33,653 nucleotides of DNA from Terana coerulea (GCA_024811115.1 JAKOGH010000371.1:1-33653), one strand, 5' to 3'. Positions 1-9,455 are shown, counted from the stretch's first letter. Program-made: numbers and translations. The notes: generated from the sequence alone by a model not told the origin.

Positions 1-392
1 CACAACTTCGATGTGGCGAAGTCGACTTCAGAAGGCGTCGTTTCGAAGGAACCCCATTCTTACGCGACGCTTCTCCTGGCTGGTGGACTTGCTGGACCGG
101 CGAGCTGGATTGTGACGTTCCCATTCGATTTCATCAAGACGAGAGTGCAGTCTACAACGAGTTTAGGTCCGAACAACCCTTACAGAACTATGTGGTCGAC
201 TATCACCCATTCATATCGTGAAGAGGGGTGGCGGGTTTTCTTCCGTGGATTGCAGCCAACACTCATTAGGTATGCTCCATTTGTCCCTCGCAATGATACA
301 CAGAGCGGCTGACTTTGAGTTATTTCAGAGCGATACCGGTGAATATGGTCACCTTCGCAACGTTCGAAACTGTGGTACAGGCAATGACATAG
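1..392 (+). CDS. Mitochondrial carrier family protein, 3' part (5' end outside window)
   Basis: Partial SLC25-type inner-membrane solute carrier; reading is open from base 1. Exon 1..269, intron 270..328 (59 nt, GT-AG), last exon 329..392 ending TAG. The translation carries the third carrier repeat: GGLAG, then the signature PFDFIKTRVQ (Px[D/E]xx[K/R]x[R/K]), then EEGWRVFFRGL and, across the splice, LIRAIPVNMVTFATFE, which is the usual last transmembrane helix. The RAxPxN..TF ending resembles the carnitine/ornithine/amino-acid branch, but the substrate cannot be set from this fragment. There is no sign of damage. The neighbouring ALG5 gene lies downstream on the same strand. Confidence 0.9.
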
Positions 393-848
393 ACCTGCCA
401 TGAATAGCAGTGCTAGACGGACTTGAGCTACAATACATCGTCATCTGCCTCCCTTGATGACTTTTTAGACATATCTTATGTGCAATATTTAGACATGACT
501 TGATCATCCCGTAAGGCTACGAAAATAGCTAAGCTTGTTATTTTGTCAATCCAAAGCACGACATTTAGCACACAAGACGGAGGCCGTCGCTTCGTCCAAG
601 TTTCTTCGCCGCCGGATGCCCGCGTTTTTATATAGCTTCTACGGATCGATCACAGACGCTACTGAGGTTTCGGCACTATCCGCACATAGGCGCTTGAGAT
701 CACAGCGACGTGGCTGGAGCACTGGCAGGACAGCGTACCCATCCTAGTCTCAAGCTCTCAGGTCTTGTTCCGTCTTCCTTTCCTTCGCCCTCTCACTTGG
801 TGTTACACAATCTTGACTGCATGACTGGAACTCGCAGCGCGCTGTAAA
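393..848. other. Intergenic region between the carrier gene and ALG5
   Basis: About 456 bases that hold the carrier 3' UTR and the ALG5 promoter and 5' UTR. The only element I can point to is a TATATA at 629..634 in a T-rich stretch. No reading frame here looks like a protein. Confidence 0.5.
629..634 (+). promoter_or_regulatory. Candidate TATA element for ALG5
   Basis: TATATA preceded by a run of five T, 215 nt upstream of the chosen ALG5 ATG. The distance would imply a long 5' UTR, so the assignment is weak. Confidence 0.25.
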
Positions 849-2066
849 ATGTGGGATTCCTCTGCTCTCCTCTACGGAGGTACGACGCTCGTTCTGGCCG
901 CTGCAATTTCGGTGAGCAATCTTTGCTTCGGCATCGGAGACGTGGAATATGATGAACACCCAGTTCATCCTTGTTCTTAGAGCTGCGGGCCGTCCTGCGA
1001 CGTGCGCCACGGCGAGGACGAAAGCCAGGGTTGGGGTTGACTACGGTCGCCCTTACTGATCCACGTCTCCGTTTGCATCCTTTACCTCGCGTCATGTTCA
1101 CAATTCACACAGTGTTACACAGTGCTTGTACTCTTTTCGCCACCCCTTATAGTCCCCTCGGAGAAAGACAAGAAGTACCTGTCACAGAAGTCCCCTTCCA
1201 AAGCCATTCCCCTACCATCCATCCATGACCCGGCCGAAGTTGACTTGACGGTAGTCATACCAGCATACAATGAGACGGCACGCATGCCGGACATGTTGAA
1301 GGCGACGTTAGCGCACCTTAAATCCCTGACAAGCTCGGCCAAAACATATGAACTCCTGATCGTAGACGACGGCTCTATCGACCACACCGCCGAGCTCGCG
1401 CTAGACTTCGCCAAAGACAACGCTGGTATTGAAATCCGCGTCGTTACCCTCCACCGCAACCAAGGGAAGGGAGGAGCTGTCCGTCACGGGATGTTACACG
1501 GTCGGGGCGCGCGACTGCTCATGGTGGATGCCGATGGGGCAAGTCGCTTCGAAGACATCGAAGCGCTGTGGAAGGCTATGGACGAGCTAATGCCGAGTGA
1601 GAAGTCTGCGGCTATTACTGTTGGAAGCAGAGCGCACCTGGTGAAAACCGAGGCCGTAGTGAAGGTATGTGGTGTAACTCGGAGCCGCCAAGTCACATAT
1701 CTGAAGTTGCCGCAGCGTTCCGTTATTCGAAACATCCTTATGTACGGCCTTCACACTATCCTTCGCGTAGTTGGCGTTGGTCACATTCGTGACACCCAAT
1801 GTGGATTCAAGCTCTTCTCTCGTTCTGCCGCGCAGCAAATATTCCCATACCAGCATCTATCCACGTGGATCTTCGACGTCGAAATCCTACTGCTCGCGAA
1901 GCAGCTGCGTATACCCGTCGCCGAAGTGGCGATAGAATGGCACGAGGTCTCCGGGAGCAAGCTCAACGTTGTTACGGATTCGCTGCAGATGTTGAGGGAT
2001 TTACTAGTGCTGAGGGCGAATCTCGTCTTAGGAAGATGGAAGGCGCCGCCTGCTACGCAGAATTAG
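849..2066 (+). CDS. ALG5: Dolichyl-phosphate beta-glucosyltransferase (ALG5-like)
   Basis: Transfers glucose from UDP-glucose to dolichyl phosphate at the ER membrane, giving the donor for the last glucosylations of the N-glycan precursor. Exons 849..911, 1113..1664, 1716..2066; 321 aa, close to the family's usual length. The start at 849 is chosen because exon 1 plus the start of exon 2 form one hydrophobic anchor (about residues 7-31), as expected of ALG5. A GT-A (GT2) glycosyltransferase domain follows: VVIPAYNE, DDGS (about 106-109), the DADGA metal/nucleotide motif (about 160-164), then GSRAHL, and the ALG5-typical IRDTQCGFKLF and FDVEILL. Intron 2 (1665..1715) is 51 nt without a stop, so an unspliced reading adds 17 residues. 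The 201-nt intron 1 (912..1112) is less certain. Confidence 0.92.
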
Positions 2067-2317
2067 AACTCACATGTTCTTACTCTACGCAATAGCATTT
2101 CTTCGCAACTATCACAACTTCGGCAGGAATACGGCAGCCCGTGAGAGTGTCACATCCCGTCTTGCGCATGCGCATTCCTTTCGGTCTGCTAATATTGCGT
2201 AGGAAGATCGGACTGATATCACGTCCTATTGATCAGTTATTTTCAGGCAGAATTTGGACGACAACGATTATAAGCACAGCAGGAATCTTCCACCTTCGTC
2301 GCCTCCCCATCATCACA

Positions 2318-3347
2318 ATGTCCTCTCGGGTATGGCTTGGTACGTATCGACAAGAGCTTTCTATCAATGTAGTTACTGATTCTCTTGCACAGTCACAGGG
2401 TCGTCCACAGGTTTTGGTCGGGGCATAACTGAACTTGCCTTGGAGAAAGGTGACAGAGTAGTCGCTACTCTCCGGAGACCAGAGGTGCTCGACGAACTGA
2501 AGGCGAAATATCCGTCAAGCCGCTCGTTGATTCTGAAGCTCGACGTCACCCAACCCCAAGAAATTCCGAAGGCTTTCTCTCAGGCGAAGGCTGCCTTCGG
2601 CCGTGTTGGCGTTGTTTTAAACAACGCGGGCCATAGTTTGATTGGCGAGGTTGAAGGGACGCCCGACAACGTTGCGCGAGAGATATTCGAGGTCAACTTC
2701 TGGGGTGCAGTGAATGTGAGCAAAGAGGCCGTACGGTTCTTCCGCGAGGAAAATACGCCAGGCGCCGGAGGAAGGCTGCTAACTGTTAGCTCGTCCGCTG
2801 GCATTTCGCCCGTACCTTGCTGCGGTTTCTACAATGCCACGAAGCATGGTAAGTGGTGTCTTCTTGTCCTCGCTGCAATTCAAGAAGGCTGAATCGGCTG
2901 AAGCTTTGGAGGCTGTCACCCAAACTCTAGCGGGAGAGCTGGATCCTGCCTGGAATATCAAGGTCAGATGTGTCCTGTTGCGTGCATGTATGCGCGACTA
3001 ACATTCATCCTAAGGTCACGATTATCTCCCCAGGAACAGTGCGGACATCCATCCTGGATATGACGCCCGTGCCCATTCACCCGGCCTACGCAAACGTCAC
3101 CAATACGCCAGCGTCGCAAGTGCGAGGGGCCTTCAAGGCCCTGACGGAGGGTCACTACGACGGGAAGGTCGGGGACACCGCGAAGTTCGTTCAAAGATTC
3201 TACGAAGTGTCAACGCTCCCAAATCCGCCACTCCACTTGTTCTTGGGCAAGGACGCGGTCCAACAGATTCGCGGACAGGTGAAGAACTACACTGACGACC
3301 TCGAGGCCTACGAGGCGTGGTCAGACGATTTGGAGGAAGAGGCATGA
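2318..3347 (+). CDS. Short-chain dehydrogenase/reductase, array copy SDR1 (intact)
   Basis: NAD(P)-dependent oxidoreductase of the classical SDR family, substrate unknown. Exons 2318..2339, 2393..2848, 2904..2962, 3015..3347; 289 aa. The tiny first exon encodes MSSRVWL. The cofactor motif TGSSTGFG (TGxxxGxG, residues 9-16) begins right after the first splice, NNAG follows, then the Ser of LLTVSSSAG and the catalytic pair Y154/K158 in FYNATK. An Arg just after the second beta strand (ATLRRPE) suggests NADP(H), by family rule. The C-terminal exon begins VTIISPGTVRTSI, the usual post-active-site loop. First of five tandem paralogues. All splice sites are GT-AG and no damage is seen. A weak TATA-like ATTATAAG lies about 45 nt upstream of the ATG. 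Confidence 0.9.
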
Positions 3348-3770
3348 GTCGTGCGCTTGTGGCACAGGGAGAAAACTGAGCTTAATGATCTGTCTCGCGA
3401 TGTATAAGGACGTTCTAATCACTAGAACTTTGGCTGTGAGGAATACTGTAGAGGTCAATGTAACCTAGATAATAGATTGCATACGCTCGATTGCGATGGC
3501 ACCTCTGCCTTTGTTCGTGCGTACTCGACTACAGCTAAAATGAGATATCTTGAAGACCTACCTCTAAGACCAATAACTTACAGATCTGGATGCTCACAGC
3601 AATATCCCTATGGAGCTGGGGTACACGGATTTGCGTGCTCGAACTATAGGATTAGCAATCCATGATCTTTAATATAGGGGTCGGGTTGCATGTCCGAGTC
3701 GACGATTGTTACCAGGAGTGCCAGGTACGCATCCAATGTCGAATCCTGCCTGTGCCTGACTGACTCAGCG

Positions 3771-3793
3771 GCTGCGGCGGCCAAATAGCCCGC
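3771..3793 (+). repeat. Upstream flank repeat of the SDR2/SDR5 duplication, copy A
   Basis: 23 bases matching 9433..9455 at 20 positions. It ends 358 nt before the SDR2 ATG, while its partner ends 355 nt before the SDR5 ATG. The equal spacing marks it as part of the duplicated unit. Confidence 0.6.
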
Positions 3794-4094
3794 GAACAAG
3801 GCCAACTGGTGCTCGATGGAGGAGGAGGGTAGCTCTTTAGGGCCTCGGTAGCTGACGACAGTCGAGCCGAGCCTTGCATATAGTAAGCTCGATGATATAT
3901 ACAGTTCGGTCGGGATATTCGACCTATGGAAGTTCGCGCACTTAAGTACAATCCCGTACCTGAAAGAGGCGCCATTCCACCACACATGGTGAGCTCAACG
4001 CCGAACTGCTTTGTCATAAAGATGAAATAGAGGGTCAGTGCACAATATTAGGGGGCAGTGAGGATGAGACTTGCACAACAAGCAACACGCCGGT

Positions 4095-4114
4095 TTTCCT
4101 CTCGCAACTCTACG
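4095..4114 (+). repeat. 5' leader repeat of the SDR2/SDR5 duplication, copy A
   Basis: 20 bases (TTTCCTCTCGCA then CTCTACG) matching 9755..9774 at 19 positions. It ends 37 nt before the SDR2 ATG, against 36 nt for SDR5. The inner TCCTCTCGCA also occurs just before the SDR4 ATG (7567..7576), so it may mark the transcript start region. Confidence 0.6.
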
Positions 4115-4151
4115 TGTCACTCAACGCCCAAGGCCGCGCTCTTCAACTGCC

Positions 4152-5164
4152 ATGATAACTCCTCGCGTTTGGCTCAGTGAGTGGTCTACTCTTGTGTGAA
4201 TTTGGTCCTAATTAACTGAAGCTAGTTGAAGTCACCGGCTCTGCGACTGGCTTCGGCCGCCAGGCAGCAGAGCTTGCGTTGGAAAAAGGCGACAAAGTCG
4301 TTGCAACACTGCGTAAGCCCCAAGACCTCGACGACTTGAAGGCGAAATACCCCGCGACCCAGTTCTTGGCTGTGAAGCTCGACGTTACTCAGCCCCAAGA
4401 AATCCTCGATGCCTTCGCCAAGGCCAAGGAAGCTTATGGCAGGGTCGACGTTGTCTTCGACAACGCCGGGATCGCCGCCAACGGAGAGCTCGAGGGGACT
4501 CTCCTGACGATGCGGCTCGCCGCGTCTTTGAAGTCAAGTTCTTTGGTGCTATCAACGTCGCAAAGGAGGCAGTGCGCTTCTTCTGCGAAGAGAATGCACC
4601 AGGAGTTGGCGGAAGGCTGCTGATAAACAGCTCCATCGTCGGTCAAGTACCGTTTGGGTACGCTGGATATCACGGTGCTCTAAGGCTGGTGAGTTGCGAC
4701 TATACACATCGATAACGGCTTGTCCTGACACTTGGGTAGCCCTTGAATCGGCAACTCAGTTTATGGCTTCTGAGATTGACCCTACGTGGAACATAAAGGT
4801 GAAATAGTATATATTGACTACTGCGTAACCATACTCACGGATGCGCACCCAGACTACCCTTATTCTTGCCGGCCCCTTCCGCACCTCCATCTTTGACAAA
4901 GGTGTAAGCTTGCCGCTTCACCCGGCCTACGGTCCCACAAGCCCTGCGGCTCAGATAAGGAAGTTTTACAAGAAGATCCTGGACCCAAGCACCTCTATCG
5001 GAGATGTGTCGCGGGCGGTGAAGAAGATCCACGAGCTATCTTTGTTGGACCAGCCGTTGCTACGATTGCTCCTCGGCAAAGACACCTTCGATCCTCTCCG
5101 CAATCAGATCAAGCAGCAGAGCGCAGATGTAGACCAGTACGAGGCTTGGTCGGGTGACCTTTGA
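4152..5164 (+). pseudogene. Short-chain dehydrogenase/reductase, array copy SDR2 (decayed)
   Basis: Same exon plan as its neighbours: 4152..4176 (MITPRVWL), 4232..4688, 4740..4798, 4853..5164. The cofactor motif TGSATGFG is intact. An extra CT dinucleotide at about 4500-4503, just after GELEGT, breaks the frame. A base is then missing at about 4678, inside the active-site motif. Reading past these, the usual GYYSASK becomes GYHGA-K, so the catalytic Tyr is a His, and NNAG is DNAG. These substitutions cannot be explained by indel errors. The 59-nt exon 3 and the C-terminal exon remain recognisable (GPFRTSIFDKG, KKIHELSLL, LLLGKDTF). Exon 2 is 457 nt against 456 in every other copy. The closest relative is SDR5. 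If transcribed, it would yield a truncated cofactor-binding half. Confidence 0.82.
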
Positions 5165-5265
5165 GAGGAATGGCGTGGCGATTGGCAGAAGTTTAGGCGT
5201 GTTCGAATCTGACTTCACGGCTAGAATGAGATGTCGTGTCCGGCGCGACTTTTTGTTGTAGTCAA

Positions 5266-5293
5266 TAGACAACGTCAGCTGGAATAATTATTA
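5266..5293 (+). repeat. Left terminal inverted repeat
   Basis: Pairs with 5405..5432 in inverted orientation, 27 of 28 positions. Confidence 0.8.
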
Positions 5294-5404
5294 CGGTCTT
5301 TTTGCACTTAGCGCCATCTTACATTTCATCTCGCAGCCCTGATAGCCCCCAGCGCCCACTGGTATTTTTCATCTCGGGGCTGGTGATGTAATATCACGGA
5401 GCGC

Positions 5405-5432
5405 TAATGATTATTCCAGCTGACGTTGTCTA
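5405..5432 (-). repeat. Right terminal inverted repeat
   Basis: Inverted partner of 5266..5293; the single mismatch is at 5409. Confidence 0.8.
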
Positions 5433-5540
5433 ATGTAGTATTCGTTTTATTTCGCCCATCTTCGTTCGTGGGACGCAAAGCCGTGATGAGCGTGAGGACA
5501 AAGCAGGTTGAAGCCAACAGACTCGAAGGCCTCCAAAGGG

Positions 5541-5576
5541 GAAGGTGGTGGCTTTGGATCCTAACATGCGCAAACA
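5541..5576 (+). repeat. Downstream flank repeat of the SDR2/SDR5 duplication, copy A
   Basis: 36 bases identical to 11054..11089 except for two adjacent bases (TG against CA). It lies 377 nt past the SDR2 stop. Both strands have an open frame through it (KVVALDPN on plus, LGSKATTF on minus), but no family is recognised. Confidence 0.7.
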
Positions 5577-6057
5577 AAGGGGCGAGTCCGACGCGCGCCG
5601 CTTCTTACTTGGCCCTCCTTCAGCCACATCCGACCACAACCCTGCGCTGCTATTCCGCTATCATTCCTCAGTTTAGTGCGTTGCTGATACCTTTGTTACT
5701 CACAATCACAGCCTGCGTCCGTGCAGAATCGGAATGACGTAGAGGTTGCTCACATAGTATACGAGTTCTGATGCCATCAGTGGGCCACGCCTGGAGGCTG
5801 CATGGAATCGACGCCAAGGGATAAGGAGACCAAGCAAGATCAATACGCCATGCGGTATATGCCGGGAACTCGGCAGTCCAGGTCCAACTGTCCTTTCGGC
5901 ACAGCGCGGTCTAGTACCAAGGGTCTATCTCATCGATATAACTGACGAGAAAGCGATTACTAGAGGTGAGAACTGGGCTGAATAAAGGGAAATCGCGAGG
6001 ATATGATCGTCGATAACAAGCAGCTTCTCGCTTGCACTCCACATCTCATACTACACC

Positions 6058-7088
6058 ATGGTATCCTCTCGCGTTTGGCTCCGGTGAGCGGCTTTATCCC
6101 TGGATATTGAGTACGCGCACTGACTCATGTTTCTTGAAGTCACTGGTGCGGCAACTGGCTTCGGCCGTAAGATGACGGAGTTTGCTCTGCAGAAAGGCGA
6201 TAAGGTCGTCGCTACGTTGCGCAAGCCCCAGGAGCTCGATGACTTGAAGGAGAAGTACCCTACAACTCAGCTTTTGGTGGTGAAGCTCGACGTCACTCAG
6301 CCCGAAGAGATCCTTGACGTCTTCGCAACAGCCAAGGGCACTTTTGGCAGCATCGATGTCGTCTTCAACAACGCTGGTTACGCAGCGAATGGAGAGCTCG
6401 AGGGAACTCCCGACGACGTGGCCCGCCGTCTCTTTGAGGTCAATTTCTTCGGCGCTGTCAACGTCGCGAAAGAGGCTGTACGCTTCTTCCGCGAGGAGAA
6501 CGCACCGGGAGCTGGCGGAAGACTGCTGACGGTGAGCTCGGCCTTTGGTCTAGTGCCGTTTGCGGGTTGGGGATATTACTCCGCATCCAAGGCCGGTGAG
6601 CTGCGACTCCACGCATTGATAGCGATGTTTCCTGACACTCAGGTAGCGCTCGAAGCTGCGAACCAGTCCTTGGCCTCCGAGATTGACCCCGCATGGAACA
6701 TCAAGGTAGGATAATCCTGTATACAAATGAACTGTCGCCATGCTTACCAACGCGCGTCCAGATTACCATCTTCCTACCTGGCTCTTTCCGTTCCGCCATG
6801 AACACCGGGGAGAAAAACACCGATGTGCCACCTCATCCGGCCTACGGTCCCACCACATCCGCCGCACAAGTTAGAGAGTTCTTGAAGAAGAATGTTTGGG
6901 ACCTCAACACCCTCGGAGACGTGTCGAAGGGGGTGAAGAAAATCTACGAGCTGTCTTTGCTGACGGAGCTTCCGCTGCGTGTGGTCCTTGGGAAAGATGC
7001 CCTTGATCCGATTCGCGGTCAGATCAAGCAGCTCAGTGCTGACGTAGAACAGTCCGTGCCATGGTCGGAGGATCTTCGAGAGGACTGA
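6058..7088 (+). CDS. Short-chain dehydrogenase/reductase, array copy SDR3 (shifted exon 1 donor)
   Basis: The inherited plan is exon 1 at 6058..6082 (MVSSRVWL), then 6140..6595, 6647..6705 and 6762..7088. An extra G at 6083 before the GTGAGC donor puts exon 1 out of frame with exon 2. An ATG at 6127, inside the last bases of intron 1, reads MFLEVTG straight into exon 2 and would give a 284-aa protein with the complete motif TGAATGFG (T6-G13), NNAG, Ser and Y151/K155 in YYSASK. So the gene may use 6127 as its start, or the extra G is a consensus error. The C-terminal exon (IFLPGSFRSAMNTGE) ends at TGA 7088. Intron 6596..6646 is 51 nt without a stop, so unspliced readings look deceptively intact. 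Confidence 0.82.
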
Positions 7089-7591
7089 TGCGGAGGTGGG
7101 AGTTGGGCATGTCTTGGTCTGAGTCGAGAAACGAGCCGAACTGGATCTGTAGTGCGCACCATCGAAGCTATATATACTTACGAACTTGAAGCTTCCTCTT
7201 TGTACTTCTCAGCCTATCCATTTTCAGCTGATACTCCTCATGGGACGCGAGACTTAAGCTAGCATCCTGACGAGCTCGAGTAAGAGGATTCACGACAGGT
7301 TATGACTAGGACGAGTTGAGGCAGTGATAGGTTTTCTATCTGTCTTCGGTCGGTGGTCTCTTGTAAGACGGCTTGACAAATGAGAGGACGAAAACATGAT
7401 CGAGTTGGCCGAAGTTTTCAAATCGGAAGGTGGAGGCTTGCATTTTTGACATACGTAAACAGAGGTGCCGAACGCTGCGAGTCCGATGCGCATCGGAGCT
7501 GGCCTGGATATAGGAACGTGCAGTTGCAGCGCTCCGTTTCTCAGAGTTAGCCTAACACCACCCACATCCTCTCGCAGTCGTTTCGCCCTGT
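7089..7591. other. Intergenic region SDR3-SDR4
   Basis: About 500 bases of 3' flank and promoter. A TATATATA lies near 7171 but is about 420 nt from the SDR4 start. TCCTCTCGCA at 7567..7576, 15 nt before the SDR4 ATG, is shared with the SDR2 and SDR5 leaders. A minus-strand open frame crossing into SDR4 (8060 to 7290) is an antisense shadow. Confidence 0.5.
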
Positions 7592-8627
7592 ATGACATCC
7601 AGAGTGTGGCTAGGTACATTATCATCCTGTAGTCGTGTTCGCTACTGATTCTCATGCTACTCGTAGTAACTGGCTCCTCGACAGGCTTTGGCCGCAGCAT
7701 GGTTGAGCTTGCCTTGGCGAACGGCGATAGAGTCGCCGCGACCTTGCGCAAGCCGGAGAGCCTCGACGACTTGAAGTCCAAATACTCCTCCTCGCAACTT
7801 TTGGTTGTTCGACTGGACGTCACAAAGCCGGAGGAGATAGTCGGCGCGTTTGCTGAAGCTAAGCACACGTTCGGGCGCGTCGACGTCGTGTTCAACAACG
7901 CGGGCTTTGGACTAGGCGGCGAAGTTGAGGGGACGCCAGAGGAAACTGCCCGTCGCGTTTTCGACATCAACTTCTGGGGCGCAAGCAACGTCAGTAGGGA
8001 AGCCGTCCGCTTCTTCCGCGACGAGAACCCAGCCGGCAGTGGAGGTCGGCTGCTCGTCAACGCCTCCTACACTGCGATCAAGGCGGAGCCGCTGATAGGA
8101 TTTTACAGCGCCGCAAAGCAAGGTATAGTCGGATCGCTGTATTAGAGCCATCAAGTTCTCACCTGATTTGGCTAGCTTTGGACGGTTTAATGCAGGCTTT
8201 AGCTGAGGAATTGGATCCTGTTTGGAATATCAAGGTCAGCTTTGTGTGCGTGTTCTTTTTGGTTCAATGGAGCGCTCACCTAAGAAACGTGTCCGAAGAT
8301 TACGAGTGTTCTTCCCGGATGGGTTCGCACGGAAATGGCACTCAAGTCCGAGAACGTCCCACCGCATCCTGCGTACACCCACCCGTCTTCGGCTACGACC
8401 AAGCAGAGAGAGATATCAGCAGGGATGTTTGGTCCGCACAGGACCGTCAAGATAGGCGAAACAGACAAATATGTGCAGAAAATATGGGACTTGTCTCTTC
8501 TTGCGAACCCTCCTTCGAGGTTGTTCCAGGGGAAGATGCCTATGTCCGTGTTCGAGATCAGCTGAGTCATCTCACCCAAGATTTGGATACGTACGAGGCA
8601 TGGTCGCAGGGCCTGAAGGAACGTTAG
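7592..8627 (+). CDS. Short-chain dehydrogenase/reductase, array copy SDR4 (C-terminal frameshift)
   Basis: Exons 7592..7613 (MTSRVWL), 7667..8122, 8176..8234, 8299..8627. It has TGSSTGFG at the N-terminus, NNAG, Ser in LLVNASYTA and the catalytic Y154/K158 in FYSAAK. In exon 4 a G is missing from the G run at 8529-8532. As given, the frame ends at TGA 8563..8565 (267 aa). With the base restored, the family's C-terminal ending (DTYEAWSQGLKER) continues to TAG 8625..8627 (288 aa). The catalytic core is complete either way. The most divergent of the five copies; exon 2 is exactly 456 nt and exon 3 59 nt, as in the others. The frameshift sits in a homopolymer, so sequence error is as likely as real truncation. 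Confidence 0.82.
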
Positions 8628-9432
8628 CTCGAATCTGTATCGGGTTACTGACGTATTAGTTAGTGCGTCATACAGATAGAATCTCACTGTAATGGCCGTT
8701 GGTGGTATGCCGAGCTTGCGAGAGCCCACTTTCATGTACGACAGATTGTCCTCCCGCATTTTCTGACGAGCGCCAGGCTGAAAAATGAATATGTGAACTG
8801 TGACTAGCAAGGTACGGAAAACACGACTGATGAACGGATCAAACATTACCTCCATAAGCTTGAGGCTGCGCTAGACTTCCCGAAGGCTGCGCTGCGGTCC
8901 AAGCTCTTACAGACAGGTGTCGATATAATCTGTGTGACTTCGTTATCTTCGGCATAACGCACGCACCGACACTCAGAAGGCGACATTTGTTAATCATGCG
9001 CCAGCGCATGCAGAGTACACCACCACAGTTCTCTTCTTTCTTCGTATCTTCGCCCATGATCAAAGTAGCTTCCCTTCTTTTTTCTTCTTCCTGCGACCCT
9101 ATCGCCGCGGCGTTCTATGCCAAGGCTCGTACAGCGTTGTTTATGTGCAGCTTATGTTCTTCACCTAGAGCTTGGAGGCGTCGAAGCTATGATATCTGCA
9201 TTCCAGGAGCGCACGGTCTGGGTTCATACACATATACTAGCGCGGGTAAAGTGGGGCATTCCTTATGATCAACTTGAATGTGAATCTTCCGTCAAGTTTC
9301 GCGGATAGTATGATTTGACGACAAGCTATCGGGAGAGATCCGCAAAGGGGCGCAGTTGCGCTCAATACTGCATTTCATGTCCCAAGCCGATGCATACTTG
9401 GGCAGTTAGGCTGAGCCAACTCGGACGCGACG

Positions 9433-9455
9433 ACTGCGGCGGCTAAAAAGCCCGC
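9433..9455 (+). repeat. Upstream flank repeat of the SDR2/SDR5 duplication, copy B
   Basis: Partner of 3771..3793, 20 of 23 positions identical. On the minus strand the differences read as Tyr/Phe, a silent Leu codon and Ala/Val, the pattern of mild coding constraint. Confidence 0.6.

Larger units (their letters stand above)
3348..4151. other. Intergenic region SDR1-SDR2
   Basis: About 800 bases. Its right part (from about 3771) is collinear with the region upstream of SDR5. The minus strand holds a 113-codon open frame (3985 to 3644) with an AGYLAAAAAES stretch, matched as AGFLAAAVVAS on the minus strand upstream of SDR5. I do not recognise the product and cannot tell a small gene from chance. 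Confidence 0.4.
5266..5432. mobile_element. MITE-like element with 28-bp terminal inverted repeats
   Basis: Bases 5266..5293 and 5405..5432 are inverted copies of each other with one mismatch in 28 (core AGACAACGTCAGCTGGAATA). The 167-bp unit starts and ends with TA, compatible with a Tc1/mariner-type target duplication, and has no coding capacity. The SDR5 downstream flank is otherwise collinear but has no counterpart. Removing the element brings the SDR2 stop-to-repeat spacing (376 nt) to within about 10 nt of the SDR5 spacing (221 nt). I infer insertion in the SDR2 copy after duplication. A second genomic copy is needed to call it a mobile family. Confidence 0.6.
5165..6057. other. Intergenic region SDR2-SDR3
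   Basis: Holds a terminal-inverted-repeat element (5266..5432), a 36-base segment shared with the SDR5 downstream flank (5541..5576), and the SDR3 promoter. I see no convincing protein; short open frames on both strands have no recognisable motif. Confidence 0.5.

Noticed and set aside
5195..5225. tRNA B-box-like GTTCGAATC
   Set aside because: No matching A-box, acceptor stem or anticodon arm at the right spacing.
7290..8060. 256-codon open frame on the minus strand across SDR4
   Set aside because: Antisense shadow of SDR4 exon 2; no domain, and the plus strand carries a complete SDR core.
8280..8855. 191-codon minus-strand frame at the SDR4 3' end
   Set aside because: Overlaps SDR4 exon 4 and shows no recognisable motif.
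8640..9400. A sixth SDR copy in the long SDR4-SDR5 gap
   Set aside because: No TGxxxGxG, NNAG or YxxxK remnants seen in any frame.
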